Shown: positions 19,731 through 27,951 of the stretch, in pieces
Position numbering within the stretch: position 1 is the stretch's first letter
Layout: every line of letters begins with the position of its first letter
Source: Mongoliibacter ruber
GTDB taxonomy: Bacteria; Bacteroidota; Bacteroidia; Cytophagales; Cyclobacteriaceae
Reading direction: 5' to 3'
DNA length: 64,000 nt
Assembly: GCF_003003005.1 (NCBI RefSeq)
Contig: NZ_PVTR01000006.1
Location: 124,001 to 188,000, forward strand
Program-made: the position numbers and the translations under genes
The notes under the pieces: model-generated
What the model saw: the letters and a program-made list of their open reading frames with translations, nothing else
Database searches by the model: none
Told to the model about the DNA's origin: nothing

Positions 19731-19829
19731 TTATGCCTTTTATACCTAAGTATCTACGACAATCAAGAAACACGATGTCGGGAGATTTGGATTTCTTATA
19801 TTAGCTATCTAGCAATAACCCTAAGACCT

Positions 19830-20276
19830 ATGAAAAACACTATTTTCTTATTTGGCCTAATTTTGACATTTACCCTAATTAATTTCAACACCATGGCGCA
19901 AGCAAAAATCACCCACATAGCAGTCTATGTGGAAGACATCAAAAGAAGTTCAGATTTTTACTCAAAAGTTTTTGAATTCAAAGAATTGGATGAGCCCTTT
20001 AAAGATGGGGTCCATGTATGGTACGACATCGGCAACAACTTGTCTATGCATATCATTCAAGCACCTTGGGAACCTATCACCATCAATAAAAACAACCATA
20101 TTTGCTTTAGCGTCCCGGATATGGAGGCCTTTATATCAAAGCTTAAAAAACTAGATGTAACATTTGGTGATTGGCCAGGAAATGAAGGGGAGATTAATAT
20201 CAGACCTGATGGCATTCAACAAATATATATCCAAGACCCAGATGGCTACTGGATAGAGATAAATGATGAATATTAA
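19830..20276 (+). CDS. Secreted VOC/glyoxalase-superfamily protein
   Basis: 148 residues. The signal peptide (MKNTIFLFGLILTFTLINFNTMAQA) precedes one VOC module: ITHIAVYVEDIKRSSDFYSKVFEFKEL at the start and IQQIYIQDPDGYWIEINDEY at the end. Metal-ligand positions of the fold are filled (H29-type His in THIAVYV, E in WIEI). Glyoxalase I proteins are usually cytosolic; the leader makes this a periplasmic member of unknown substrate. It is a single gene between two terminators. Confidence 0.83.
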   Translation: MKNTIFLFGLILTFTLINFNTMAQAKITHIAVYVEDIKRSSDFYSKVFEFKELDEPFKDGVHVWYDIGNNLSMHIIQAPWEPITINKNNHICFSVPDMEAFISKLKKLDVTFGDWPGNEGEINIRPDGIQQIYIQDPDGYWIEINDEY

Positions 20277-20277
20277 T

Positions 20278-20313
20278 AAAAAAGGGCGGCTGAAATTTCA
20301 ACTGCCCTTTTTT
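20278..20313. terminator. Bidirectional terminator between VOC and M1 peptidase genes
   Basis: Stem AAAAAAGGGC/GCCCTTTTTT (20278-20287 and 20304-20313) with an inner TGAAA/TTTCA stem. T runs on both strands fit two convergent genes. Confidence 0.75.
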
Positions 20314-20318
20314 ATTCA

Positions 20319-22280
20319 TCAATCTGCATAAATAGCAGAAGGCCATTTGTCATTTGCAGAATTGACATCCGCCATGACTTTATCCGGATCTATTTCTATT
20401 GAGGCTACCTTTTTATCCACCCTCAGGAGATGATTCCACTGATTGCCTTTAAACCATATTTCCACTGGAAGCATTCTACGCTCTTTTTCACCATCTTCAT
20501 AAGTGATTTCCAACAAAACCGGCATAGGCATTTCGCCATGATTGGATAGTGAAACCACATAATTGGCACCGTATGGATATACGCCATCTATACCAATATC
20601 AATAGTCGCATTACTATAAAACCAACCTTTCCAATACCAATCGAGGTTTTCGCCAACTGCATTTTCAAAATGATTGAAAAAGTCATTAGGCTGTGGATGT
20701 TTATATGCCCAAGTATTGATATAAGACTTGAATGCTTTATCAAATCTCTCATGTCCTATCACATACTCCCTAAGCATGATCATCCCAAGTGCCGGCTTAA
20801 AGTAAGCTGACATCCCAAGGTTGTTGGATTGCGTCCTGTCTGGGTGGGTTGCAATCGGTTCTCGGTCTTTATTGGTCAGTTGGTTGATGTACCTTCTGGT
20901 TTGAATCAGGTTGTTGGTGTACTCACCCTCATTGAATGCCAGATAACTGTAATAATTGATAAAAGTATTGAATCCCTCATCCATCCATGCATGTCTTCTT
21001 TCATTGGTACCTACAATCATCGGGAACCAATTGTGCCCAAATTCATGGTCAGTTACACCCCACAAAGAAGCACCTTTGGACCTGAAGCTACAAAAATTCA
21101 ACCCAGGATACTCCATGCCATTGATTTCCGCTGCCACATTTACAGCCACAGGATATGGGTATTCGTACCACATTTCCGAATAATGTTCTACTGAGGCTTT
21201 TCCATACTCCGTAGACCTGCCCCATGCTTCATCTCCATCACTTTCTTTTGGATAGACTGATTGTGCCATGGCTTTTTTTCCGCTTGGCAAGTTGATCCTC
21301 GCCGCATCCCAGATAAAAGCCTTAGAAGAAGCAAATGCCACATCCCGAGTATTGTTCATTTTAAAATGCCAAGTCTGCGTTCCTTCTTGCTTAGGTCTGT
21401 TGTTAGCATAATCGGTAATTTCATCAGGAGAAATGATGTAAACGCGTTCATCACTTTCTGATGCTTCTTTCATTCTTCTTTGTTGCTCTTTAGTCAATAC
21501 TTGACCAGGATTCATCAATTCACCTGATGCGACTACAATATGATCAAATGGAACAGTGACCTTGTATTCAAAATCCCCATAGCCCAAATAAAACTCACCG
21601 GCCCCCAAGTATGGATCAGTATTCCATCCCGTCACATCATCAAAAACAGCCACTTTCGGATACCATTGTGCCATAGCATAAATGAATCCATCTTTGACTT
21701 TTACCCTTCCCATTCTATCCATGCCTTTTTCGGGAATTTTATATTCAAAATCCATAGAGACTGAGGCCTGCCCACCGTTGGCCGGAATTGGCTCGGCAAA
21801 TGTCACTCTCATTCTGGTGTCACTGATCAAATAGTCATTGGAGACAGGTTTATTCCTACCGGAAACCTGCGCCTTGAGATTTTCAATGGTGAATCCACCA
21901 TCAATGTCTCCATTGTACCTATTTCCTTGGACTGGAGTAGTAAGTGTACCTCTTGAATCAGGGGTAAACCTATTTTGCTCCAAGTAAAGCCAGACAAAAT
22001 CTAAATTTTCAGGACTATTATTCTTATACGTGATCACGATATTCCCTTTTATCGTGTGGTTTTCCTCATCTAATGCCACGTCAATCATATAATCAGCCTG
22101 GTTTTGCCAATACGAAGGACCTGGCTTACCCGAAGCTGTTCTGTAGGCGGAACCCTGCCTGTAACCAAATTCAGTGAAAGCTTCATCTTTATTGTCAAAA
22201 ACTTGCTGGCCGAATGCTCCCGTAGTAAATGTGATTAAAATCACTGCAGCAAAAATTCTTGCAAAACTAATTCTTCTCAT
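20319..22280 (-). CDS. M1-family metallopeptidase (aminopeptidase-like), exported
   Basis: 653 residues with a signal peptide (RISFARIFAAVILITFTTGAFG). The zinc site is GVTDHEFGHNWFPMIVGTNERRHAWMDEGFNTF: HExxH, 18 residues, then the third-ligand Glu of M1 gluzincins. The canonical exopeptidase GxMEN motif reads differently here (EINGMEYPGL), as in the Bacteroidota/Gemmatimonadota M1 subfamily. The N-terminal beta domain carries YMIDVALDEENHTIKGNIVITYKNNSP. It is a periplasmic or surface peptidase. Single gene, divergent from the TonB receptor. Confidence 0.9.
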   Translation of the reverse strand: MRRISFARIFAAVILITFTTGAFGQQVFDNKDEAFTEFGYRQGSAYRTASGKPGPSYWQNQADYMIDVALDEENHTIKGNIVITYKNNSPENLDFVWLYLEQNRFTPDSRGTLTTPVQGNRYNGDIDGGFTIENLKAQVSGRNKPVSNDYLISDTRMRVTFAEPIPANGGQASVSMDFEYKIPEKGMDRMGRVKVKDGFIYAMAQWYPKVAVFDDVTGWNTDPYLGAGEFYLGYGDFEYKVTVPFDHIVVASGELMNPGQVLTKEQQRRMKEASESDERVYIISPDEITDYANNRPKQEGTQTWHFKMNNTRDVAFASSKAFIWDAARINLPSGKKAMAQSVYPKESDGDEAWGRSTEYGKASVEHYSEMWYEYPYPVAVNVAAEINGMEYPGLNFCSFRSKGASLWGVTDHEFGHNWFPMIVGTNERRHAWMDEGFNTFINYYSYLAFNEGEYTNNLIQTRRYINQLTNKDREPIATHPDRTQSNNLGMSAYFKPALGMIMLREYVIGHERFDKAFKSYINTWAYKHPQPNDFFNHFENAVGENLDWYWKGWFYSNATIDIGIDGVYPYGANYVVSLSNHGEMPMPVLLEITYEDGEKERRMLPVEIWFKGNQWNHLLRVDKKVASIEIDPDKVMADVNSANDKWPSAIYAD

Positions 22281-22446
22281 AAATTTTAATTTTGTATCTG
22301 CGGGCTAAAATAAAGAATGGAAATTGAAAGAAAAATTCATTTTCAAAAGACCCTGATAACTATTTTCCAAATTTTTCTTAAAAAGCAGAGATTTGTGTTC
22401 AATAATGAATTGGTATTAACTTGCCATGCTATAAACCACAATAAAT

Positions 22447-24294
22447 ATGAAAATATTTTCTACTGCGATTCTATTTATCTCTTTCATTATTGGTGCAAAA
22501 GCACATCAAGATAATGACAGCACCTCTGTAGACTTGGGAGAAGTGATCATTATGGAAAACCGGATAGGGATTCCGTTTAACAAAATCTCCAGGAATATTT
22601 CGGTAATTTCAAGAAAAGAAATCGAAACAACACCTGCCAGAAGCATACAAGAAGTGCTTTCCTTCACTCCTGGGGTAGATGTAAGGCAGCGAGGTGTAAG
22701 TGGTGTGCAAGCCAATATCGGGATTAGAGGGGGAAGCTTTGAACAGACCTTGATGTTGCTGAACGGAATCAAACTTAGCGATCCTCAGACAGGACACCAT
22801 ATGATGAACATACCTGTTCCTTTGCAGTCCATCCAACGGATAGAAGTGTTGAAAGGCCCTGGGTCTCGAATATTTGGGCAAAATGCTTATGCAGGAGCCA
22901 TCAACATCATCACTACCCTTCCTGAAACCAAAAGCTTACAGATCCAAGGATTTGGTGGTGATTTCGGTATGAGGGGTGGACACATCATTTCATCTCTTCC
23001 AATCGGAAACTACAGACAAACCCTATCTGTTTCGCATGATGCATCAGACGGACATCAGTACAACAGTGACTTCAAAGTGACCAATATATTTTATGAATCC
23101 GGTATTGAATTCAATGATAAGCACGAATTCAATACGATGATTGGATTCACAGATCGGGAGTTTGGGGCAAATGGCTTCTATACTGATGCATTTCCTGACC
23201 AATGGGAAAGTGTTCAGACACTATTGTCCTCCATTAGCCATACTTTCGATCACAACAATTTGTATATTCAAACCAGAGCGTATTGGAGAAGAAATATCGA
23301 TGAATTCCGACTGAGGAGAAATGAACCAGAATTTTTTACAAATAACCATATTTCAGATGTAGTAGCACTGGAAATAAACAGTGCCTACACATCAGATTGG
23401 GGAACAACAGGCTTTGGAGTAGAAGGAAGACAAGAAAGTATAGACAGCAATAATCTTGGTCAAAGATCAAGAGATTTTTTAGGTGTTTTCGCAGAACATA
23501 GAATCGAACTGGGTGAAAAAACAGATATCAGGGCAGGTCTTTATTCAAATTACTATAGTGAATATGGATGGAGACATTTCCCTGGTGCCGAAATAGGATT
23601 CCAATTAAACAATAGCAACCGCCTTTATGGGAATTTTGGAATCAGTTATAGGATACCATCCTATACAGAACTTTACTATGAAGACGCTAGCAATACAAGT
23701 ACTCCCAACTTATCACCAGAAGAGGCTACGAATTATGAATTTGGCTGGAAATTATCAAAATCACGACTGAAAGCTGAAGTAGTCTTTTTCCATAGATACA
23801 CTCAAAATTTGATCGATTACACAAGACTCCCAAGCGATCAAAGTCCTAACCCAAACCGATGGACACCAGGGAATGTAAGTGAGGTGACATTCAATGGAAT
23901 AGAAACAGCCATCAAATACGCAGTCAACATTGGCGGCACCAATGCAAAGCTACAAGAGGTTTCTTTGAGTTACAATTACATCAATGCTGGCTTGGTACAA
24001 CAAGAAGGTGTGCAGTCTAGATTTGCGTTAAACTCTTTAAGAAATCAGTTTATAGCAGGTATACAGGCTGAGTTTCTTCAAAGAGCAGAATTCACCTTGA
24101 AAAGCCGCTATATAGAAAGGATAGCCCTAGACCCATATTTCTTACTGGATGCAAGGATTGATTACAACAGGCTTAAAACCTTCGGACTATTTGTGGAAGT
24201 GTCCAACATCACCAATACCGATTATATCGAAGCCGGATTTGTGCAGATGCCAGGGAGATGGGTAAAGGCAGGTTTTAGTTTAAATCTGTTTTAA
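22447..24294 (+). CDS. TonB-dependent outer-membrane receptor (BtuB/cobalamin-siderophore type)
   Basis: 615 residues with a signal peptide (MKIFSTAILFISFIIGAKA). The plug domain starts around residue 28 (VDLGEVIIMENRIGIPFNKISRNISVISRKEI), with IQEVLSFTPGVDVRQRGVSG and the LKGPGSRIFGQNAYAGAINIIT turn. The C-terminal part is a predicted 22-strand barrel ending in the aromatic F (FSLNLF). There is no CarboxypepD-like N-terminal extension and no SusD partner, so it resembles BtuB-like vitamin or siderophore receptors rather than Sus-type glycan receptors. No B12 riboswitch was recognised upstream. Ligand unknown. Confidence 0.9.
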   Translation: MKIFSTAILFISFIIGAKAHQDNDSTSVDLGEVIIMENRIGIPFNKISRNISVISRKEIETTPARSIQEVLSFTPGVDVRQRGVSGVQANIGIRGGSFEQTLMLLNGIKLSDPQTGHHMMNIPVPLQSIQRIEVLKGPGSRIFGQNAYAGAINIITTLPETKSLQIQGFGGDFGMRGGHIISSLPIGNYRQTLSVSHDASDGHQYNSDFKVTNIFYESGIEFNDKHEFNTMIGFTDREFGANGFYTDAFPDQWESVQTLLSSISHTFDHNNLYIQTRAYWRRNIDEFRLRRNEPEFFTNNHISDVVALEINSAYTSDWGTTGFGVEGRQESIDSNNLGQRSRDFLGVFAEHRIELGEKTDIRAGLYSNYYSEYGWRHFPGAEIGFQLNNSNRLYGNFGISYRIPSYTELYYEDASNTSTPNLSPEEATNYEFGWKLSKSRLKAEVVFFHRYTQNLIDYTRLPSDQSPNPNRWTPGNVSEVTFNGIETAIKYAVNIGGTNAKLQEVSLSYNYINAGLVQQEGVQSRFALNSLRNQFIAGIQAEFLQRAEFTLKSRYIERIALDPYFLLDARIDYNRLKTFGLFVEVSNITNTDYIEAGFVQMPGRWVKAGFSLNLF

Positions 24295-24487
24295 GATTAG
24301 GCAAAAAAGAAAAATAATATCTGACTGTTTTTTTAAGTAAAATAAAAAATAGATCAGTATTCACTATAAAAGAAAATCAAATGGAGACTAACTCAAGTGT
24401 ATAGAAAATGAAGAACCATATTTAAGACTTTTTGTTCCATCTTTTGAAAAGGTTCAATTTAAATCAAAAACAAATTCCCGGAAAGTT

Positions 24488-25102
24488 TCAATTTCCATTA
24501 ATAAGGATATGCTGAAAAAGAGCTTCAACTTCTTTTTGGATGACCTTGGGATCTAAACTATTATTTTCCAAATGCTGGGAGGAAACCTCCAATTGAGCCA
24601 ACAAAATCGCTCCATCAGTCTGATAAAGAGAATATCTTGTCAACAAATTATGTTCTGAACCTAAACCTAGTCCACCCATTGAATATGGATCTGTCAATTC
24701 CCTATATTGTAATTGAGTTACCAAGGGACTTATTTTAAAAGGTTTTCTATTAAGGATTTCCATATCCAAAAAATAACCAATTCCTAAATTATCATTCAAA
24801 CGCTGGATATTTCGTTTTAGAGAAAAATCATTGACACCATTGGCTATGAGCTCCATCTCATTTTCATCAATATCCCAAATCTCATGAAACCCTCTTTGTT
24901 GAACCGCTATTCTCATAGATTCTAAAACAGAATTATAGTCTTTTTGACTCAACTCTCTTGAAGGGAAATTTATCAAAATAATTTCTGACAAAATTAAATC
25001 CACGAATGGCTCAACTTCAATTTTCTCGATGGCTTTGATGTGTCCTCTTGGACTGCAAGAGAAGAAAATAAAAAATAAACCCCAAAACAATAATTTCCTC
25101 AT
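24488..25102 (-). CDS. Hypothetical lipoprotein
   Basis: 204 residues with a lipoprotein signal (MRKLLFWGLFFIFFSCSPRG, lipid-accepting C16). The rest is an alpha/beta protein without recognised motifs (FVDLILSEIILINFPSRELSQKDYNSVLESM...). I know no family for it; it may be a periplasmic-facing assembly lipoprotein resembling GNA1162-type proteins, but this is weak. It follows a 190-bp gene-free stretch after the TonB gene and is convergent with it. Confidence 0.6.
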   Translation of the reverse strand: MRKLLFWGLFFIFFSCSPRGHIKAIEKIEVEPFVDLILSEIILINFPSRELSQKDYNSVLESMRIAVQQRGFHEIWDIDENEMELIANGVNDFSLKRNIQRLNDNLGIGYFLDMEILNRKPFKISPLVTQLQYRELTDPYSMGGLGLGSEHNLLTRYSLYQTDGAILLAQLEVSSQHLENNSLDPKVIQKEVEALFQHILINGN

Positions 25103-25192
25103 TTCAGAAATTTAAACTCTTTAAATCAATTACTTTGAAATTTGATTCACGAAAAGGAAAGAAAAAAGTTGGCCTACAAGATGCATAAAACG

Positions 25193-25215
25193 AAAAAAGC
25201 CTCGTCTGAGGCTTG
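25193..25215 (-). terminator. Terminator copy 1 of the tRNA-Val locus
   Basis: Stem GCCTC/GAGGC (25199-25203 and 25208-25212), loop GTCT, with a T run on the minus strand. A second copy of the same sequence stands at 25569-25591. It therefore belongs to the duplicated tRNA-Val unit. Confidence 0.75.
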
Positions 25216-25216
25216 G

Positions 25217-25300
25217 TGGGAGTTGAGCCCCGAAAGCTTTCGGGGGAACCCCCGACACCTCCCGCTGCAAAGCGCGGGATGCTCTGAACCATCTGAGCTA
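25217..25300 (-). pseudogene. tRNA-Val-like remnant fused to the GIY-YIG gene, with palindrome in T loop
   Basis: Minus-strand sequence begins TAGCTCAG, i.e. tRNA-Val from position 8, directly after the nuclease stop codon; the 5' acceptor strand is missing. The D arm is nearly intact. The anticodon arm is replaced by a GC-rich hairpin at 25260-25279 (TCCCGC/GCGGGA). The T loop is broken by the 18-bp perfect palindrome CCCCGAAAGCTTTCGGGG at 25228-25245. The 3' acceptor strand AACTCCC and discriminator A remain. No working tRNA is expected. Confidence 0.85.
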
Positions 25301-25552
25301 TTAATGTTTCGATAATAAATTTTGAATTCTTTTTTTGCTTTTCCAGCCTTTAATCTGAATCTCCCTTTTGTAGGCTTGCGATTTATCTGTATACTTTTCC
25401 AGATACATTATTTTCCAATCCTTCGCCTTAGACGTAAAGCCAGAATGTGCAGTTAGATGCTTTCTTAATCTTTCTTCAATGGTTTCTGTGGTATGGCCTA
25501 CATAATATTTATCAAGAAATTTGGAATACAGTATGTAAACAATTGCTTCCAT
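25301..25552 (-). CDS. Small GIY-YIG endonuclease-domain protein in the tRNA-Val locus
   Basis: 83 residues from ATG at 25552 (an upstream TTG at 25570 would add six residues). The GIY-YIG fold is evident: VYILYS (GIY strand), KYYVGHTT (YIG strand), the catalytic-helix arginine in EERLRKHL, and the metal-binding Glu in AYKREIQIKGWKSK. Proteins of this size are stand-alone nuclease domains. Its stop codon TAA (25301-25303) is followed at once by the body of a tRNA-Val remnant, and duplicated terminator plus tRNA-Val copies flank it on both sides. This context suggests mobility at tRNA genes (inference). Cleavage target unknown. Confidence 0.85.
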   Translation of the reverse strand: MEAIVYILYSKFLDKYYVGHTTETIEERLRKHLTAHSGFTSKAKDWKIMYLEKYTDKSQAYKREIQIKGWKSKKRIQNLLSKH

Positions 25553-25568
25553 AAAAAATAGATTGATC

Positions 25569-25591
25569 AAAAAAAGCCTCGTCTGAGGCTT
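25569..25591 (-). terminator. Terminator copy 2 of the tRNA-Val locus
   Basis: Same stem GCCTC/GAGGC, same GTCT loop and T run as at 25193-25215. It lies 5 bases past the 3' end of the intact tRNA-Val and before the nuclease gene. Confidence 0.75.
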
Positions 25592-25596
25592 GTATG

Positions 25597-25671
25597 TGGG
25601 AGTTGAGGGATTCGAACCCCCGACCCTCTGCTTGTAAGGCAGATGCTCTGAACCAACTGAGCTAAACTCCC
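25597..25671 (-). tRNA. tRNA-Val (anticodon TAC), copy next to the nuclease
   Basis: 75 bases; acceptor GGGAGTT/AACTCCC, D arm GCTC/GAGC, anticodon stem TCTGC/GCAGA with loop CTTACAA, T loop TTCGAAT, discriminator A. Identical to the gene at 25932. Confidence 0.95.
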
Positions 25672-25682
25672 ATTATTTATTT

Positions 25683-25754
25683 GTTCTGAACTCGAACTCC
25701 CGACACCTTCCGACCGTAAGTCGGAATGCTCTGAACCAACTGAGCTAAACTCCC
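25683..25754 (-). pseudogene. Decaying tRNA-Val copy 1
   Basis: The 5' half (acceptor strand and D arm) is identical to tRNA-Val. The anticodon arm is replaced by a 19-base inverted repeat at 25708-25726 (TTCCGAC, loop TTACG, GTCGGAA), two bases longer than normal. The T stem is mismatched and the 3' acceptor strand is gone. Confidence 0.8.
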
Positions 25755-25765
25755 AAATTTTACTC

Positions 25766-25835
25766 GTACTGAATTTGAACCCACGGTCTTTCCGACCTTA
25801 AGTCGAAATAATTTGAACCAACTGAGCTAAACTTC
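25766..25835 (-). pseudogene. Decaying tRNA-Val copy 2
   Basis: Same plan as copy 1 but more diverged. The acceptor reads GAAGTTT. The anticodon arm is TTTCGAC, loop TTAAG, GTCGGAA (about 25789-25808). The T-arm region is degraded. Confidence 0.72.
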
Positions 25836-25861
25836 AAATATCTTTCAAAAATTGATCCTAA

Positions 25862-25910
25862 AAACAGAATCTTCCGATTGTAGTCGGTATGTTTTGAAAC
25901 ATATCAAAGA
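25862..25910 (-). pseudogene. Decaying tRNA-Val copy 3 (fragment)
   Basis: Only the D-arm/anticodon-arm part is still alignable: CCGAC, loop, ATCGG at 25873-25890 with flanks TTTCAAAACAT and AAGATTC matching the same positions in copies 1 and 2. It is the most decayed member and the one nearest the intact gene at 25932. Confidence 0.55.
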
Positions 25911-25931
25911 ATTCATCAAGTAACATTTTTG

Positions 25932-26006
25932 TGGGAGTTGAGGGATTCGAACCCCCGACCCTCTGCTTGTAAGGCAGATGCTCTGAACCAACTGAGCTAA
26001 ACTCCC
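25932..26006 (-). tRNA. tRNA-Val (anticodon TAC), first copy in transcription order
   Basis: 75 bases, identical to the gene at 25597-25671: acceptor GGGAGTT/AACTCCC, anticodon loop CTTACAA, T loop TTCGAAT, discriminator A. Three decayed copies separate the two intact genes. Confidence 0.95.
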
Positions 26007-26131
26007 GCAATGATTTCATTTGCTTCTCAAATGGATTGCAAATGTAGAGGTTATTTTTTTTGATACAAATTTGAATCTCAAAAAATAACCTCTCTTAAAT
26101 TCAACGCCCTGAAAATGAACCTTATATTTTT

Positions 26132-27676
26132 CTATATATCAAACTTGATTCCCTGAGCCAATGGCAATGTCGTACTATAATTGATGGTATTGGTCTGTCT
26201 ACGCATATAGGCTTTCCACGCATCTGATCCGGACTCTCTACCTCCTCCAGTTTCTTTTTCTCCTCCAAATGCTCCTCCTATCTCCGCTCCTGATGTCCCA
26301 ATATTGACATTGGCAATGCCGCAATCTGAACCTGCTGCTGACAAAAATGCTTCTGCTTCACGCATATTCAGCGTCATGATTGCTGAGGACAGCCCCTGGG
26401 GAACTGCATTTTGCATCTCAATAGCTTGATCTAGTGAATCATATCTCATAAGATAAAGTATTGGTGCAAAAGTCTCATGTTGTACCATTTCAAAGTGATT
26501 TTCAGCTTCGATGATACATGGCTTCACGTAACATCCAGACTCATAACCCTCTCCTTGTAATACTCCTCCAGCTACCAATTCCTTCCCTCCTTCTGCTTTT
26601 ACTTTTTCTATTGAAGAAAGATACATTTGTACAGCATCCATATCGATCAATGGCCCCACGTGATTTTTTTCATCAAGTGGATTCCCAATGACCAATTTTC
26701 CATAAGCAGAAACCAACCTGTTTTTGACCTCATCATACACCGAGTCTTGGACTATCAATCTCCTTGTAGTTGTACAACGCTGCCCCGCTGTGCCAACTGC
26801 ACCAAACAAAGCACCTCTTATGGCAATATCCATATCAGCATTTTCTGTAATGATAATGGCATTGTTCCCTCCAAGTTCAAGCAATGATCTCCCAAGCCTG
26901 CCTGCAACCTCTTGCGCGACGATTTTACCCATTCTGGTAGAACCTGTAGCTGAAACAAGCGGCACTCTGGCATCTTTGCTTAAAAACTCACCTACTTTAT
27001 AATCTCCATTGATTAGAGAAGAAATCCCTTCAGGAAGATCGTTGTCTTTCAAAACCTTTGAAATAATATGCTGGCAGGCAATTGCAGAAATCGGTGCTTT
27101 CTCGGAAGGTTTCCACACGCATACATCCCCACATACCATGGCTATCATACTATTCCATGACCAAACTGCCACAGGAAAATTGAACGCAGAAATAATCCCG
27201 ACTATTCCTATTGGATGCCATTGTTCATACATCCTATGTGAAGGCCTTTCGGAATGCATGGTAAGGCCATATAGCTGTCTGGACAATCCAACTGCAAAGT
27301 CACAGATATCTATCATTTCTTGTACTTCGCCCAAACCTTCTTGGTAAGACTTGCCCATTTCATACGAAACAAGCTTACCCAGGTCTTCTTTATGCTCTCT
27401 TAAAGCATTTCCGATTTGTCTTACTATCTCACCACGCTGGGGAGCTGGCATTTTCCGCCATACTTGATATGCATCCCCTGCTTTGGCTATCACTTCCTCA
27501 TATTCATCTCTACCAGTTACTTGAACCTTACCAATCAATTTACCATCAGCAGGAGAAAATGAAGATATAAAAACTCCTCCACTATCGAGCCATTGGCCTC
27601 CAGTAGAAGTACCTAGGTTTTCAGGTTGAACATCAAGTCTCTTTAAGGCCTCTTGAATACCGAATTTATCAGACAT
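26132..27676 (-). CDS. Aldehyde dehydrogenase, ALDH7 (antiquitin/piperideine-6-carboxylate dehydrogenase) type
   Basis: 514 residues. The ALDH fold motifs are present: VGIISAFNFPVAVWSWN, WKPSEKAP, the catalytic-glutamate block LLELGGNN, the catalytic cysteine in GTAGQRCTTTRRL, and HETFAPILYLMRY. The AFNFPVAVWSWN form and the C-terminal GGGRESGSDAWKAYMRRQTNT are those of ALDH7, whose members oxidise alpha-aminoadipate semialdehyde in lysine breakdown. No other lysine-catabolism gene is adjacent; it is a single-gene unit. The substrate is by family only. Confidence 0.9.
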   Translation of the reverse strand: MSDKFGIQEALKRLDVQPENLGTSTGGQWLDSGGVFISSFSPADGKLIGKVQVTGRDEYEEVIAKAGDAYQVWRKMPAPQRGEIVRQIGNALREHKEDLGKLVSYEMGKSYQEGLGEVQEMIDICDFAVGLSRQLYGLTMHSERPSHRMYEQWHPIGIVGIISAFNFPVAVWSWNSMIAMVCGDVCVWKPSEKAPISAIACQHIISKVLKDNDLPEGISSLINGDYKVGEFLSKDARVPLVSATGSTRMGKIVAQEVAGRLGRSLLELGGNNAIIITENADMDIAIRGALFGAVGTAGQRCTTTRRLIVQDSVYDEVKNRLVSAYGKLVIGNPLDEKNHVGPLIDMDAVQMYLSSIEKVKAEGGKELVAGGVLQGEGYESGCYVKPCIIEAENHFEMVQHETFAPILYLMRYDSLDQAIEMQNAVPQGLSSAIMTLNMREAEAFLSAAGSDCGIANVNIGTSGAEIGGAFGGEKETGGGRESGSDAWKAYMRRQTNTINYSTTLPLAQGIKFDI

Positions 27677-27951
27677 AAATATTTGGGTTTTTGAATTATG
27701 AAAATGTAAATATGACTACCTATCTCAATACCAGTGTATTAAAAAAGGTATATTATAATAATTGTTTCTAGCACAACGTCCTATGTTATCCAGCACCTCA
27801 ACGAGAAAAGGCATTCAATTTTGGACGAGATATCTGTATAGTCTTTATTACTTACTCGTAGAAATGCAGATATACTTAAACGTAAATCTAACAATATCTC
27901 TAAAAAGGAAGGTATGAAATCCAGACATAAAATGTGTCAAACTGACAAATT

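Noticed and set aside
22281-22446. Cobalamin riboswitch before the TonB receptor
   Set aside because: The upstream region is short and AT-rich, and no B12-box-like sequence could be found.
25104-25292. Minus-strand frame of 62 codons starting in the tRNA-Val remnant
   Set aside because: It covers the palindrome, remnant and terminator; arginine/proline-rich translation is typical of tRNA-derived sequence.
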